NCBI RefSeq assembly: GCF_001440395.1 | Contig: NZ_LLXZ01000120.1 | Coordinates: 57,458-121,457 of the forward strand | Length of the DNA stretch: 64,000 nt | Source: Bradyrhizobium jicamae | Lineage (GTDB): Bacteria; Pseudomonadota; Alphaproteobacteria; Rhizobiales; Xanthobacteraceae | Reading direction: 5' to 3' | Shown: in pieces, positions 8,419 to 16,928 of the stretch | How the letters are laid out: each line of letters starts with the position of its first letter | Numbering within the stretch: the stretch's first letter is position 1 | Notes under the pieces: generated by a model | Seen by the model: only the letters and a program-made list of their open reading frames with translations | The model's database searches: none | What the model was told of the DNA's origin: nothing | Position numbers and translations under genes: made by a program

Positions 8419-9314
8419 GGCGCTTTCGTTGCCGTCTCCGCGCCGACCGCACGATCATTCTCGTCGAGCAGAGGAACGCCGTAGTCGAGCAGTATCTTGT
8501 TGATGGCGGGCTGGTTTTCCTGGATCAGGCGATTGAGTTGCCGCTTCCAGTTCTGGTCGGCCGCCCGCACCCCCATGCCAATACGAAACGCCAATCGCGG
8601 GCCTGTCTTTTCTTTCACGAGCGGCGTGACCTGAAGCGGCAGGTTCGCCTTCTTCGCATAGAAGCCCGCCATCGGTCCCCAGAGAATGCCGACGTCGATC
8701 TTGCCGGACACGAGGTCCGCAATCATGGACTCCGCTGACGACTCCAAACGGGTGTCGACCATCAAGTGATATGGCTTGGCATTCGCCATCAGGCCGTTGA
8801 CCGCCATATTCGTGGCAGGCGGTGTTCCGGCCACGATGCCGATATGCTTGCCTTTGAGACGCTCGTCTTCCAGCGTTGTCACGTCCTCGAGTCCGCTCCC
8901 CTTCTTGGCGACAAGCGCATAGGCGGTGCGGTAATAGGGGTTGGTGCCCTGGACCAGATCGTCGCCTTGCGGAAACCCCATGATGACGTCGCAACGATGA
9001 GCGCCAAGCGTCATCCGGACGAAGCCCGTGGCCTGCGGGAAGTACATGTAGTCCAGTTTCTTGTTCAGCTTCTCGGCGAACAGCTCAGCGAGCTTGTTCT
9101 CGAACCCCTCGCCCTTGTCGTTGGAAAATGGCAAATTGTGCGGATCGGCGCAGACGCGCAGCACTTTGGGATCGACGAGTTCAATCGACAGATCGCCGCC
9201 TTCCTTGATCTGCGCGTGCGCCACATCACGCCCGAGGAGCACGGCGAAGACCGCTGCTATGGAAATCACCAGCCAGCGCTTTTGTCCGGCATATGTCATC
9301 GAGAACTGCTGCAC
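8415..9314 (-). CDS. Quinoprotein dehydrogenase-associated substrate-binding protein (MoxJ/XoxJ-like)
   Basis: This is a 299-residue periplasmic binding protein of the family-3 solute-binding type with a signal peptide that ends near DVAHAQ. Family features include DPHNLPFSNDKGEGFENKL and YYRTAYALV. Homologues (MxaJ, XoxJ) sit next to methanol dehydrogenase genes and are thought to help activate or mature the enzyme rather than import a solute. Here no dehydrogenase or cytochrome c gene adjoins it. An ATG at 9299 is an alternative start. It is coupled to the CxxxCW gene by a four-base overlap. Confidence 0.88.
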   Translation of the reverse strand: MQQFSMTYAGQKRWLVISIAAVFAVLLGRDVAHAQIKEGGDLSIELVDPKVLRVCADPHNLPFSNDKGEGFENKLAELFAEKLNKKLDYMYFPQATGFVRMTLGAHRCDVIMGFPQGDDLVQGTNPYYRTAYALVAKKGSGLEDVTTLEDERLKGKHIGIVAGTPPATNMAVNGLMANAKPYHLMVDTRLESSAESMIADLVSGKIDVGILWGPMAGFYAKKANLPLQVTPLVKEKTGPRLAFRIGMGVRAADQNWKRQLNRLIQENQPAINKILLDYGVPLLDENDRAVGAETATKAP

Positions 9315-9328
9315 TTCCGGCCCGCCAT

Positions 9329-9359
9329 GGTTGCCAACTTCACAAAAATATCGGCAACC
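9329..9359. promoter_or_regulatory. Inverted repeat in the divergent MoxJ-like/metallohydrolase intergenic region
   Basis: GGTTGCC (9329-9335) and GGCAACC (9353-9359) form a 7-bp inverted repeat with a 17-base AT-richer spacer, just upstream of the MoxJ-like start. It could be an operator for the divergent genes. Nothing else in the 219-base gap stands out. Confidence 0.25.
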
Positions 9360-9533
9360 TCGACGAACAAAGTTCCGTTGAAGCCGCAGACGAGCAAAAT
9401 GCTATGCTTGTCAATTGGGGCCTGCAACAGGAATAATCCTCGTCGCGGACTGCTGCCTGTGCTGCGACGCAAACATTGCCGCGATGAAACTCGACTCGCC
9501 GATCGTGCTTCGTGGTGAGACGGAGACCGAAAT

Positions 9534-10457
9534 ATGGCTCGCTCCGCATTGATCCTTGCCGCGCTCGCGATGCTCGCTTCGGCAAGCGCCTCGCTCGCGC
9601 AGCAGCGGGAGCTGGCCGTCAACTCCATTGCGGATGGCGTATTCGTGCACACCGGCCAGACAGCACCGATGACGCGCGAGAACCACGGTGCGATCGCCAA
9701 TGTTGGATTCGTCGTTGGCGAGGATGCAGTTGCGGTGATCGATACGGGCGGCAGCCTCCACGAGGGACGGCAATTGCTGGCAGCGATCAGAGCCCGAACC
9801 GACAAGCCGATCCGTTACGTCATCAATACCCACGGCCACCCCGATCACGTTTTCGGCAACGGCGCTTTCGCGCAGGACGGAACGACGTTCGTCGGCCATG
9901 CGAACCTGCCGCGCACGCTCGCCGCGCGTGGACAACTTTATCTCGACGCCTTTCGCCGCACGATGGGCGATCAACTGATCGACGAGGTCCGCATCGTACC
10001 GCCGACGCTGCTCGTCGATGGCACCCTCAATCTCGATCTCGGCGGAAGAACGCTTATCTTGCGGGCATGGCCCGCCGCGCATAGCGATTGCGACCTCACG
10101 GTGCTCGATGAAAAGACCGCAACCCTGTTCGCGGGCGACCTCGTGTTTCTTGCCCATACGCCCGTGCTGGACGGCAGCCTCCGCGGCTGGCTACGCGCGA
10201 TCGGTGAGCTCGCCGCCCTGCCCGCGCAGCGCGTGGTTCCCGGTCACGGCCCCGTGAGCGAATGGCCTGCCGCCCTCGCCGACGAGCGCCGCTATCTCGA
10301 GACGCTAGCCTCGGATATACGCGGGCTGGTCGCCCGCGGCGAGCCGATCGCGGCCGCGGGCACTGCAGCGGGCACCGAGAAATCCCGATGGCAATTGTTC
10401 GACGACTTCAACGCCCGCAACGCAACCGCAGCATTCTCGGAAATTGAATGGGAATAG
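9534..10457 (+). CDS. Quinoprotein relay system zinc metallohydrolase (MBL fold)
   Basis: This exported protein of 307 residues has a signal peptide ending near ASLAQQ and a metallo-beta-lactamase fold. The metal motif THGHPDH and later ligands (AHSDCD, VPGHGP) are present. Proteins of this kind are found with PQQ-dependent dehydrogenases and SoxYZ-like carriers and have been named quinoprotein relay system metallohydrolases. The next gene overlaps its end or follows closely, and encodes exactly such a carrier. The reaction is not established. Confidence 0.88.
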   Translation: MARSALILAALAMLASASASLAQQRELAVNSIADGVFVHTGQTAPMTRENHGAIANVGFVVGEDAVAVIDTGGSLHEGRQLLAAIRARTDKPIRYVINTHGHPDHVFGNGAFAQDGTTFVGHANLPRTLAARGQLYLDAFRRTMGDQLIDEVRIVPPTLLVDGTLNLDLGGRTLILRAWPAAHSDCDLTVLDEKTATLFAGDLVFLAHTPVLDGSLRGWLRAIGELAALPAQRVVPGHGPVSEWPAALADERRYLETLASDIRGLVARGEPIAAAGTAAGTEKSRWQLFDDFNARNATAAFSEIEWE

Positions 10458-10513
10458 GCTCCGCATTGCCCTATATTGCGCTCGTTGCTTGCATCCGCGT
10501 GAAGGTGGTGACC

Positions 10514-11332
10514 ATGTTTGGATATCTCTTCCGCCCGCTCGGCGTTGCTCTCTTGCTGCTGTTCAGCGCGCCACTGGCGCTCGCGGCCGGGACAAATGAC
10601 CCTTGGCCAGGTCTGGTCCAGGATATCTTCAACAATCGTCCCATGAGCGATGGCAGCGACGTGATCGGCATTGAAATGCCCGCTCGTGCCGAGGATGCCG
10701 CAATTGTCCCCGTGACCTTGCGAACCAGGCTTTCGCCTGAAGACAGCCGGCAGGTGGTGAGCATTACGCTGGTCATCGACCAGAACCCTGCGCCGATGGC
10801 GGCGAAATTCCAGCTCGGCCCCGACGCCCGGGTGTCAGAAATCTCTACTCGCGTCCGCGTCAACAATTACACCGACGTTCATGCGGTGGCCGAACTCAGC
10901 GACGGCAAGCTCTACATGGCCAAAACCTTTGTGAAGGCGTCCGGCGGTTGCTCAGCGCCGGCCGCCAAGAACGCCGACGAGGCCAAGGGCCGGCTCGGCC
11001 AGATGCGCTACCGGCAATTCGCAAAGGCCGGCGAAGGTCCGGCCAGCGGCGTCCGCGAGGCCCAGATCATGATCGGGCATCCCAACAATTCCGGCCTGCA
11101 GATGGACCAGGTCACGCACCTCTACGTCCCCGCATATTTCATCAACGAACTGCGGCTGTGGCAGGACGACAGCCTGGTTTTGACGATGGAAGGCGGCATC
11201 TCGATTTCGGAAGATCCAAATATCAGATTCACCTACGTGTCGAATGGCGCCAAACGCTTCCGCGCCGAGGCAAAGGACACCGAGGGACGTGTCTTCCAGC
11301 GCGAGTGGAAGGTCGACGACTCCGGGATGTGA
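10514..11332 (+). CDS. Quinoprotein dehydrogenase-associated SoxYZ-like carrier
   Basis: This exported protein of 272 residues joins a SoxY-like N-terminal half and a SoxZ-like C-terminal half. The junction contains SGGCSAP, whose cysteine stands where SoxY carries its thiol adduct, though here it is internal rather than C-terminal. The ATG at 10514 gives a clean signal peptide (FRPLGVALLLLFSAPLALAA) and follows an AAGGTGG site; an ATG at 10448 overlaps the upstream stop and is less likely. No other sox gene is nearby, so a role in the quinoprotein relay, not sulfur oxidation, is inferred. Confidence 0.85.
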   Translation: MFGYLFRPLGVALLLLFSAPLALAAGTNDPWPGLVQDIFNNRPMSDGSDVIGIEMPARAEDAAIVPVTLRTRLSPEDSRQVVSITLVIDQNPAPMAAKFQLGPDARVSEISTRVRVNNYTDVHAVAELSDGKLYMAKTFVKASGGCSAPAAKNADEAKGRLGQMRYRQFAKAGEGPASGVREAQIMIGHPNNSGLQMDQVTHLYVPAYFINELRLWQDDSLVLTMEGGISISEDPNIRFTYVSNGAKRFRAEAKDTEGRVFQREWKVDDSGM

Positions 11333-11349
11333 TCAGGCGGCGTATGCGC

Positions 11350-11709
11350 TCAGAAGCAGCGCACTTCCGCTTCGGCCTGGGCGCGCCTCAGTTCGTTGAG
11401 CGCACCCGCCGCCTGCTCGGAGGTGCGGAACGGGCTTCCCATATCGCCCCGGACCTGCGACATGCTGAGCACGGTTTCAGCCGTGATATAGCGTTCATAA
11501 GGCAGGAGCGAAGCCACGACATCGATCGAACAGGAGCATTGCTCGATCGCCTGCCGCGTCTCGCCATTCGCCTTCAGGCAACCGAAAACGTACTCGACGC
11601 GCGCTGACGTCGGGTAATCGTTGAAATCCTGGGCGCGCGCAATCACGGCCATCGTCATCAGCGCCAGCAACGCGGCGACAATACGTCGTATCGATCCGAC
11701 AGGCGTCAT
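11350..11709 (-). CDS. Small exported protein, function unknown
   Basis: This 119-residue protein has a signal peptide (IRRIVAALLALMTMAVIARA) and a mature part with a CLKANGETRQAIEQCSCSID segment and a C-terminal VRCF. Four cysteines suggest disulphides or metal or haem-free redox chemistry. The ATG at 11709 is preceded by a good GGGAGGAAG site; a longer start at 11802 would overlap the divergent ABC gene. It lies convergent to the SoxYZ-like gene inside the quinoprotein region, which suggests a periplasmic accessory, but I do not recognise the family. Confidence 0.75.
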   Translation of the reverse strand: MTPVGSIRRIVAALLALMTMAVIARAQDFNDYPTSARVEYVFGCLKANGETRQAIEQCSCSIDVVASLLPYERYITAETVLSMSQVRGDMGSPFRTSEQAAGALNELRRAQAEAEVRCF

Positions 11710-11795
11710 CGTCTTCCTCCCGCTGCTAACGTTGCAGGCTATGCTATGACTGGTTCGCTGAAAAGCCGACGTTCGAGGAAATCGCGCGGAGCACC

Positions 11796-12770
11796 ATGAC
11801 ACATTTTGTTCGCCTGCTGCTTGCTACCATTGTTTTGGTCTCGCTCGGCACCTGCTGCAGCGCCGAGGCTTTGCGCATTGCAGTGCAGAAGACCGGAACA
11901 CTTGCCTGGGAACTTGCGGTAATCCGCGCGCACGGCCTCGACAAGCAAGCCAACCTTTCGGTCAAGGTTCTCGAACTGGCCAGCCCCGAGGCGGGAAAAA
12001 TTGCGCTTCGTGCCGGGAATGCCGACATCGTCGTCACCGACTGGCTTTGGGTGTCGCGCGAACGCAGCCTTGGCGCCAAACTGACATTCTATCCCTATTC
12101 GAGCGCGCTCGGCGCCGTGATGGTCCCTGCCTCATCGCCGATCCAGACCTTGGCCGACCTCAAGGGTCGCAAGCTCGCCATCGCCGGCGGGCCGATCGAC
12201 AAGAACTGGCTGCTGTTGCTGGCATCGTTGAAGCAGAGCGGCATCGACCTGAAGTCGGATGCGACGATCGCCTACGGCGCACCGCCGCTGCTGGCCGCGA
12301 AGACGCTCAGCGGCGAAATGGATGCAACCTTGAACTACTGGAATTTCTGCGCGGCGCTGGAAGCGAAGGGCTTCCGCCGCGTCGCCGGCATCGAGGATCT
12401 GCTGCCGAAACTGGGCGCCAAAGGCCGCACCGCGATGATCGGCTACGTCTTCGACGAAAAATGGGCGAGCACAAACCAGGACAAGATTGCCCGCTTCATC
12501 GCCATGACGCGCGCCGCGAAAGAGATCCTGGCATCTTCGGACGCGGAGTGGGAGAAAATTGCGCCGCTGACCGGCGCTCCGGACGCCGCAACCTTGCGCG
12601 CCTATCGCGATCGCTATCGGGAGGGAATTCCGCGTCGCCCGATCGCCGATGAAGAAGCTGACGCGCGCATCCTCTATCGCGTACTGGCCGGAATCGGCGG
12701 TCACGAACTTGTCGGGCCGGCGCCTGAACTGGCTGCAGGAACATTCTATCACGCGATCCCGGGAGATTGA
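11796..12770 (+). CDS. ABC transporter substrate-binding protein (NMT1/SsuA/NrtA type)
   Basis: This 324-residue periplasmic protein has a signal peptide ending at CCSAEA and the fold signature of the nitrate/sulfonate/taurine binding group (LRIAVQKTGTLAWEL, LADLKGRKLAIAGG, MDATLNYWNFCAAL). Two bases separate its stop from the GTG start of the permease. Substrate specificity cannot be judged. Location beside quinoprotein relay genes suggests a cofactor or an alcohol-pathway compound, as inference. Confidence 0.85.
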   Translation: MTHFVRLLLATIVLVSLGTCCSAEALRIAVQKTGTLAWELAVIRAHGLDKQANLSVKVLELASPEAGKIALRAGNADIVVTDWLWVSRERSLGAKLTFYPYSSALGAVMVPASSPIQTLADLKGRKLAIAGGPIDKNWLLLLASLKQSGIDLKSDATIAYGAPPLLAAKTLSGEMDATLNYWNFCAALEAKGFRRVAGIEDLLPKLGAKGRTAMIGYVFDEKWASTNQDKIARFIAMTRAAKEILASSDAEWEKIAPLTGAPDAATLRAYRDRYREGIPRRPIADEEADARILYRVLAGIGGHELVGPAPELAAGTFYHAIPGD

Positions 12771-12771
12771 G

Positions 12772-13509
12772 GTGCCGCGCCTGCTCTCATTCGCCATGTT
12801 CTTCGCAATCTGGTGGATTGCCGCATTGTTTGCCGGTGATGCGAAACTGCCGCCTCCCCCCACCGTGCTCGGGGTCATGATTGCGGAAGCACGATCGGGA
12901 GATTTGTTCTTCCACCTCGGCGCGACATTGGCGCGCGTGACGCTCGCCTTCACGCTGGCGATGGCGCTGGGCGCCGCCATCGGCTACCTGATGGGCCGGG
13001 TCCGGCTCGCCGATCGCCTTGGCGACCCCTGGTTGATCCTGCTGCTCAACCTGCCGGCGCTCGTGGTCATCGTGCTCGCCTACATCTGGGCCGGATTGAC
13101 GGAAGTTGCCGCCATTGCGGCCATCGCCATCAACAAGCTCCCGACCGCTGTCGTTACGCTGCGCGAGGGCGCGCGTGCCCTGGACGCTGCGCTTGATGAA
13201 ATGGCGACGGTGTTTGCGCTGCCGCGGTGGAGCAAGTTCCGGCACGTTGTTCTGCCACAACTGTCGCCCTATATCGCAGCCGCAGCCCGATCGGGACTTT
13301 CCCTGGTCTGGAAGATCGTTCTGGTCGCGGAATTGCTCGGCCGCCCGAACGGCGTTGGCTTCGAGATTGGCGTGGCGTTCCAGCTGTTCGACATTCCGCT
13401 ATTGCTGGCCTACTCGTTGAGCTTCGCGGCGATCGTGCTTCTCATTGAAACCTTGCTGGTGCAGCCGTTTGAGGCCCGGTTAACCCGGTGGCGTCCCCGT
13501 GCGGCTTGA
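12772..13509 (+). CDS. ABC transporter permease (SsuC/TauC type)
   Basis: This is a 245-residue inner-membrane permease with about six hydrophobic segments and the binding-protein-dependent transport loop EMATVFALPRWSKFRHVVLPQL. I chose the GTG at 12772 because it follows a GGGAGATTGAG site directly after the binding-protein stop; an in-frame ATG at 12649 lies inside that gene. The ATPase gene starts 11 bases before its end. It forms one transporter with its neighbours. Confidence 0.87.
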   Translation: MPRLLSFAMFFAIWWIAALFAGDAKLPPPPTVLGVMIAEARSGDLFFHLGATLARVTLAFTLAMALGAAIGYLMGRVRLADRLGDPWLILLLNLPALVVIVLAYIWAGLTEVAAIAAIAINKLPTAVVTLREGARALDAALDEMATVFALPRWSKFRHVVLPQLSPYIAAAARSGLSLVWKIVLVAELLGRPNGVGFEIGVAFQLFDIPLLLAYSLSFAAIVLLIETLLVQPFEARLTRWRPRAA

Positions 13510-14227
13510 AGTCGATATCGCCAGCAAAACGTTCAGGAGCGCGGCGGGCGAACAGCACGACGTCATCAACGGCGTGGCCTTTGCGCTCGATGCGGGAGAG
13601 GTCGGCGTATTGGTCGGGCCATCCGGCTGCGGCAAGAGTACGATGCTCCGGATTCTCGGAGGTCTCGACCACGACTTTCAGGGACGCGTCTCGCGTCCCG
13701 TCGATGCGCGGATCGGCTTCGTGTTCCAGGAGCCGCGGCTGCTGCCATGGCGATCGGTCGAGGAAAATGTCCGGCTTGCCGCGCCTCGCGCCGATGACAA
13801 GAAGCTTTCATCGCTCTTCGAAATTCTCGAACTGGAGGCACATCGCAACCATTTTCCGGGTGAGCTGTCGCTCGGCCTGGCACGGCGCGTGGCGCTCGCC
13901 CGCGCGTTCGCCGTCGAGCCGGAATTGCTCATTCTCGACGAACCGCTGGCCTCGCTCGATATCGCGCTCGCCAACCGTCTTCGCGATCAGATCGCCATGT
14001 TGATGGACGGCCGCTCCGTGATAACGCTGCTGGTGACCCATGATGTGGACGACGCGGTTCGTCTCGGCGACCGCTTGATCCTGCTGTCGCCGCGGCCGGC
14101 CCGCCTTCTCGCGGACCTGCCCATCCGCACCCCGCGAAGCGCGCGCGGCGAAGCCGAGACCGCCGCCATCAAGTCGGAAATCATGCGGTGGATCAATGGC
14201 CATCCCCCCAGGCAGAGCGCCTCATAG
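13499..14227 (+). CDS. ABC transporter ATP-binding protein (SsuB/TauB type)
   Basis: The 242-residue ATPase begins with GTG at 13499, inside the end of the permease gene. Walker A is GPSGCGKST and Walker B LLILDEPLASLD. The signature motif is degenerate: LSLGLARRVALARA in place of LSGGQxxRVxIARA. The H-loop VTHD is normal. The altered signature is seen in some SsuB/TauB-like members but could reduce ATPase activity. Confidence 0.87.
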   Translation: MRLEVDIASKTFRSAAGEQHDVINGVAFALDAGEVGVLVGPSGCGKSTMLRILGGLDHDFQGRVSRPVDARIGFVFQEPRLLPWRSVEENVRLAAPRADDKKLSSLFEILELEAHRNHFPGELSLGLARRVALARAFAVEPELLILDEPLASLDIALANRLRDQIAMLMDGRSVITLLVTHDVDDAVRLGDRLILLSPRPARLLADLPIRTPRSARGEAETAAIKSEIMRWINGHPPRQSAS

Positions 14228-14276
14228 GCAGCGCCAGCAGCCGGTGCTAGGATCAAGTGATCGGCTGGAGTCGACG

Positions 14277-15071
14277 ATGAAGCGCTCGATTGGAATTGCG
14301 GCGCTCGGTCTTGCTCTTGTGGCTATGACGGCAACGGCGCAGGACATGATGCGTCATGTCGACCTGTCGTCGCCCGATATGGTCACGGCCGAATTGACCC
14401 GCGCGGAGGTCGAAGCCGCTCTCGCTGCGGCGACCACCGCCACGCCCGCCGATTTCACGGGAAAGCGATTATCCGGCCTCGATCTGTCGGGGCTCAACCT
14501 GTCCGGAGCCATTTTTCGCGCAGCCAAGCTCAACAAGACAAAACTCGCCGGCGCCAAGTTAGACCGCGCCATCCTCGACCAGGCATGGTTGCTCGAGGCG
14601 GATCTCACCGGCGCAAGCCTGCGGGGCGCAAACCTGTTCGCTTCGCAGATGGCGCGCGCCCGCCTCGACGGCGCCGATCTTTCGGGCGCTCGCGTCGCTG
14701 CCGATCTCACCGGCGCAAGCCTCGTCGGCGCCTCGATCGCGGATGCAAATCTGGGCGCCGACATGCGCAACCAGTCCATGGGCCTGATGCGCGCGGTGCT
14801 GAAGTCAGCCAATCTTGAGCGGTTGAACGCGCGCGGCGCTGACCTGTCGCGCGTCGATCTCGAATTTGCCGTGCTGAAGGGCGGCGACCTCACGGGCGCG
14901 TCCCTCAAGGGAGCCCAGCTGGGGGGAGCCGACTTGACCGGTGTCACCGTCATCGATACCGATTTCGATAGTGCCGATCTCGCTTCAGTCCGGTTGATCG
15001 CTCCCATTGGCCTCGACCGGGCAAGGAATTTCGACAAGACCAGGAATCGCGATCGTCTGACCAGGCAGTGA
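14277..15071 (+). CDS. Exported pentapeptide-repeat protein
   Basis: This 264-residue protein has an N-terminal signal peptide (IGIAALGLALVAMTATAQD) and then about 30 tandem pentapeptides of the A(D/N)LxG type, such as LSGLDLSGLNLSGA and GASLRGANLFAS, forming a right-handed quadrilateral helix over residues 60-250. The ATG at 14277 gives the signal peptide; an earlier ATG at 14196 overlaps the ABC gene. It follows the ABC genes by 49 bases. Pentapeptide proteins are mostly cytoplasmic, so an exported one is notable. Its role is unknown. Confidence 0.85.
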   Translation: MKRSIGIAALGLALVAMTATAQDMMRHVDLSSPDMVTAELTRAEVEAALAAATTATPADFTGKRLSGLDLSGLNLSGAIFRAAKLNKTKLAGAKLDRAILDQAWLLEADLTGASLRGANLFASQMARARLDGADLSGARVAADLTGASLVGASIADANLGADMRNQSMGLMRAVLKSANLERLNARGADLSRVDLEFAVLKGGDLTGASLKGAQLGGADLTGVTVIDTDFDSADLASVRLIAPIGLDRARNFDKTRNRDRLTRQ

Positions 15072-15105
15072 CAGCTGCACCCGTTCCACGATGAAAGGAC
15101 TGCCC

Positions 15106-15456
15106 ATGCGATGGATCCTGGCTTTGGCGGCACTGTTGTCAGCGAGCGCCAATGAAGCGGCCGCGCAGGGCAAGGGAAAAGGCGTCCGATTGTGGAATCT
15201 GACGACCGCGACCATTTCCGAGTTTCAGCTTTCCCCTGTCGGCAAGAACGACTGGGGACCGAACCAGACCCTGAACGACAAGGATAAGGAAGTCGACCAC
15301 GACGAGCGCCTGCGCATCACGGGCGTGGAGCCGGGGCGCTATGACGCGAAGGTCGGCTATCGCGGCGCGAAGCACTGCTTCGTTCGTGACATCGAAATCA
15401 AGGCTGACGCCGTGTTTTCAGTCGCGGACAAGGATCTCAAGGACTGCAACAAGTAG
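15106..15456 (+). CDS. Small exported protein, function unknown
   Basis: This 116-residue protein has a signal peptide ending near NEAAAQ and a mature domain that looks like a single beta-sandwich (VRLWNLTTATISEFQLSP, LRITGVEPGRYDAKVGY). Two cysteines (HCFV and DCNK) could pair. The ATG at 15106 has an AAAGGA site seven bases upstream; 15091 is the alternative. It lies 34 bases after the pentapeptide gene, so the two may be cotranscribed. Confidence 0.75.
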   Translation: MRWILALAALLSASANEAAAQGKGKGVRLWNLTTATISEFQLSPVGKNDWGPNQTLNDKDKEVDHDERLRITGVEPGRYDAKVGYRGAKHCFVRDIEIKADAVFSVADKDLKDCNK

Positions 15457-15474
15457 CGGCCGCTGCAGACGATA

Positions 15475-15711
15475 TCAGCCGACGGACCACACCGCCTCGC
15501 CGGAAGCCTTGCGGTTGGTGCCGGGATATTCGCAGCGCCATTTGACCGCCGTCCATTTTGGATGCTCATTCACCCATTGCGCGATGTAGGGCTGCGCCGC
15601 CATGGTGCATTGCCGCAACGACGCGTTCGAAGAAAAGACCAAATGGGTTTCCTCGCAGGTGGTCGGCGAGAGCACTGCACAAACGGTCACGATCAAATCT
15701 ATCGGAGTCAT
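15475..15711 (-). CDS. Small cysteine-containing protein, function unknown
   Basis: This 78-residue protein starts MTPIDLIVTVCAVLSPTTC and ends in VKWRCEYPGTNRKASGEAVW. The N-terminus is a short hydrophobic stretch, so it may be exported or anchored. The ATG at 15711 follows an AAGGGA site; a start at 15843 would run into the outer-membrane gene's 3' end. Cysteines in TTCEETH, RQCTM and WRCEY suggest disulphides. I recognise no domain. Confidence 0.65.
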   Translation of the reverse strand: MTPIDLIVTVCAVLSPTTCEETHLVFSSNASLRQCTMAAQPYIAQWVNEHPKWTAVKWRCEYPGTNRKASGEAVWSVG

Positions 15712-15826
15712 GCCTGAGATCCCTTGAACAGTTCCCGGATGATAACGCAAAGAGATACTGTAATCAGCGGCACAAAGTTTCACTACAACGTGAAAAAGCC
15801 GGAACTCGGGCCACGCCCTCCCAGCG

Positions 15827-16699
15827 TTAGAAGTTAACGCCAAATATCAGCCGCGCCTGGTGGCGGTCGAAATTCATGAGATCCAGGCCGGCAGTTGACC
15901 CCGCCGGACGCCCCCACGCCTGGACGCTCCAACTCGCGGTCAGCCGCGAGCGCTTCGACAACTGGAAATACGCTGTCGGACCAACAAACAGCGCCTGCCC
16001 TGCAAGCTCCTCCAGGCCGATCCCCTCATACTTTCGCAAGTATCGCGCCTCGCCGCCCAGCAGAAAACCGGGCCGCACCTGCGCCAGAACCCCAAGCGCC
16101 GCGCCTGCCGTGGAGTCGCGCTCGATCGCGCTACTGCCGAGCACGCGCGTCCACTCCGGTTCGTAGATCAGGTTGAACGCCGCAATGACGCGATCCGGCA
16201 CCAGCTCCCGATCGAATGCCAGCCTGAATTCCGTCCCGAAACTCCGCACCGGTTCGGCCGTCGTTTCATCGGCGCGATGCGCGTGCACTTCTGTCGCGAA
16301 GGTGAGCCCGAACGGTGCCGTCTCCCGATTGAGAAAACGGTAGCGAAAATCGATCGACGCGCCCTGCCACGACAGCCGGCGCTGATCGTCAAGCCCTGGC
16401 ACGCCGCTGATCAGATGCGATGCAAACGTGCTGCCGACCTCGACTCGAAGGTTCTTGACCGGTACGAACTCGAGCTCGAACTCCTGACCGAGTGCCCGAT
16501 AGGTGCCGCCGCTCCTGCCGAAACGCCCGGTCGTCTCGGTTTGAAATTCCCGTTCGCCAACACTGCCGACATCAGTACCAATCATGAAGCCGAAAATATG
16601 CTCGGTATCGATGCCCTCGGCATGAACGCAGGCTGGCAGCAGCGCAGCAAGAAACACGACCGCCGACGGTAAAGTCTTTGCACGCATCGACATTCGCAT
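15827..16699 (-). CDS. Outer-membrane beta-barrel-like protein
   Basis: This 290-residue protein has a signal peptide (PSAVVFLAALLPACVHA) and a mature chain of alternating polar and aromatic strands that ends in FGVNF, the terminal phenylalanine signature of outer-membrane barrels. Starts at 16699 or 16687 are both possible. It lies downstream of pqqA on the same strand, separated by 287 bases with a stable hairpin. A link to PQQ or alcohol uptake is possible but only inferred from position. Confidence 0.75.
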   Translation of the reverse strand: MRMSMRAKTLPSAVVFLAALLPACVHAEGIDTEHIFGFMIGTDVGSVGEREFQTETTGRFGRSGGTYRALGQEFELEFVPVKNLRVEVGSTFASHLISGVPGLDDQRRLSWQGASIDFRYRFLNRETAPFGLTFATEVHAHRADETTAEPVRSFGTEFRLAFDRELVPDRVIAAFNLIYEPEWTRVLGSSAIERDSTAGAALGVLAQVRPGFLLGGEARYLRKYEGIGLEELAGQALFVGPTAYFQLSKRSRLTASWSVQAWGRPAGSTAGLDLMNFDRHQARLIFGVNF

Positions 16700-16928
16700 T
16701 CAGCGGGTCATTGGGTTGAGAGACAGAATCCGTCGTTGGCCGAGGACATACCCTAGCATGGCGCAGGGATCATCGGCGAGCCATCGGAACATCTGGAATG
16801 TGAGCGAAACGACGTGCAATCCGGCCGGGGCGCCGTCAATATCGACGGCCGCCCGAGAAATTCCTGTCCAGTTTGGCGGATTTTTGCCCTCTGCAGGCGA
16901 GCGGAAAATTTTCCGGGATCGCGCAGCT

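Noticed and set aside
10514..11332. SoxYZ-like protein considered as part of thiosulfate oxidation
   Set aside because: No soxA, B, C, D or X nearby and the carrier cysteine is internal; the quinoprotein context fits better.
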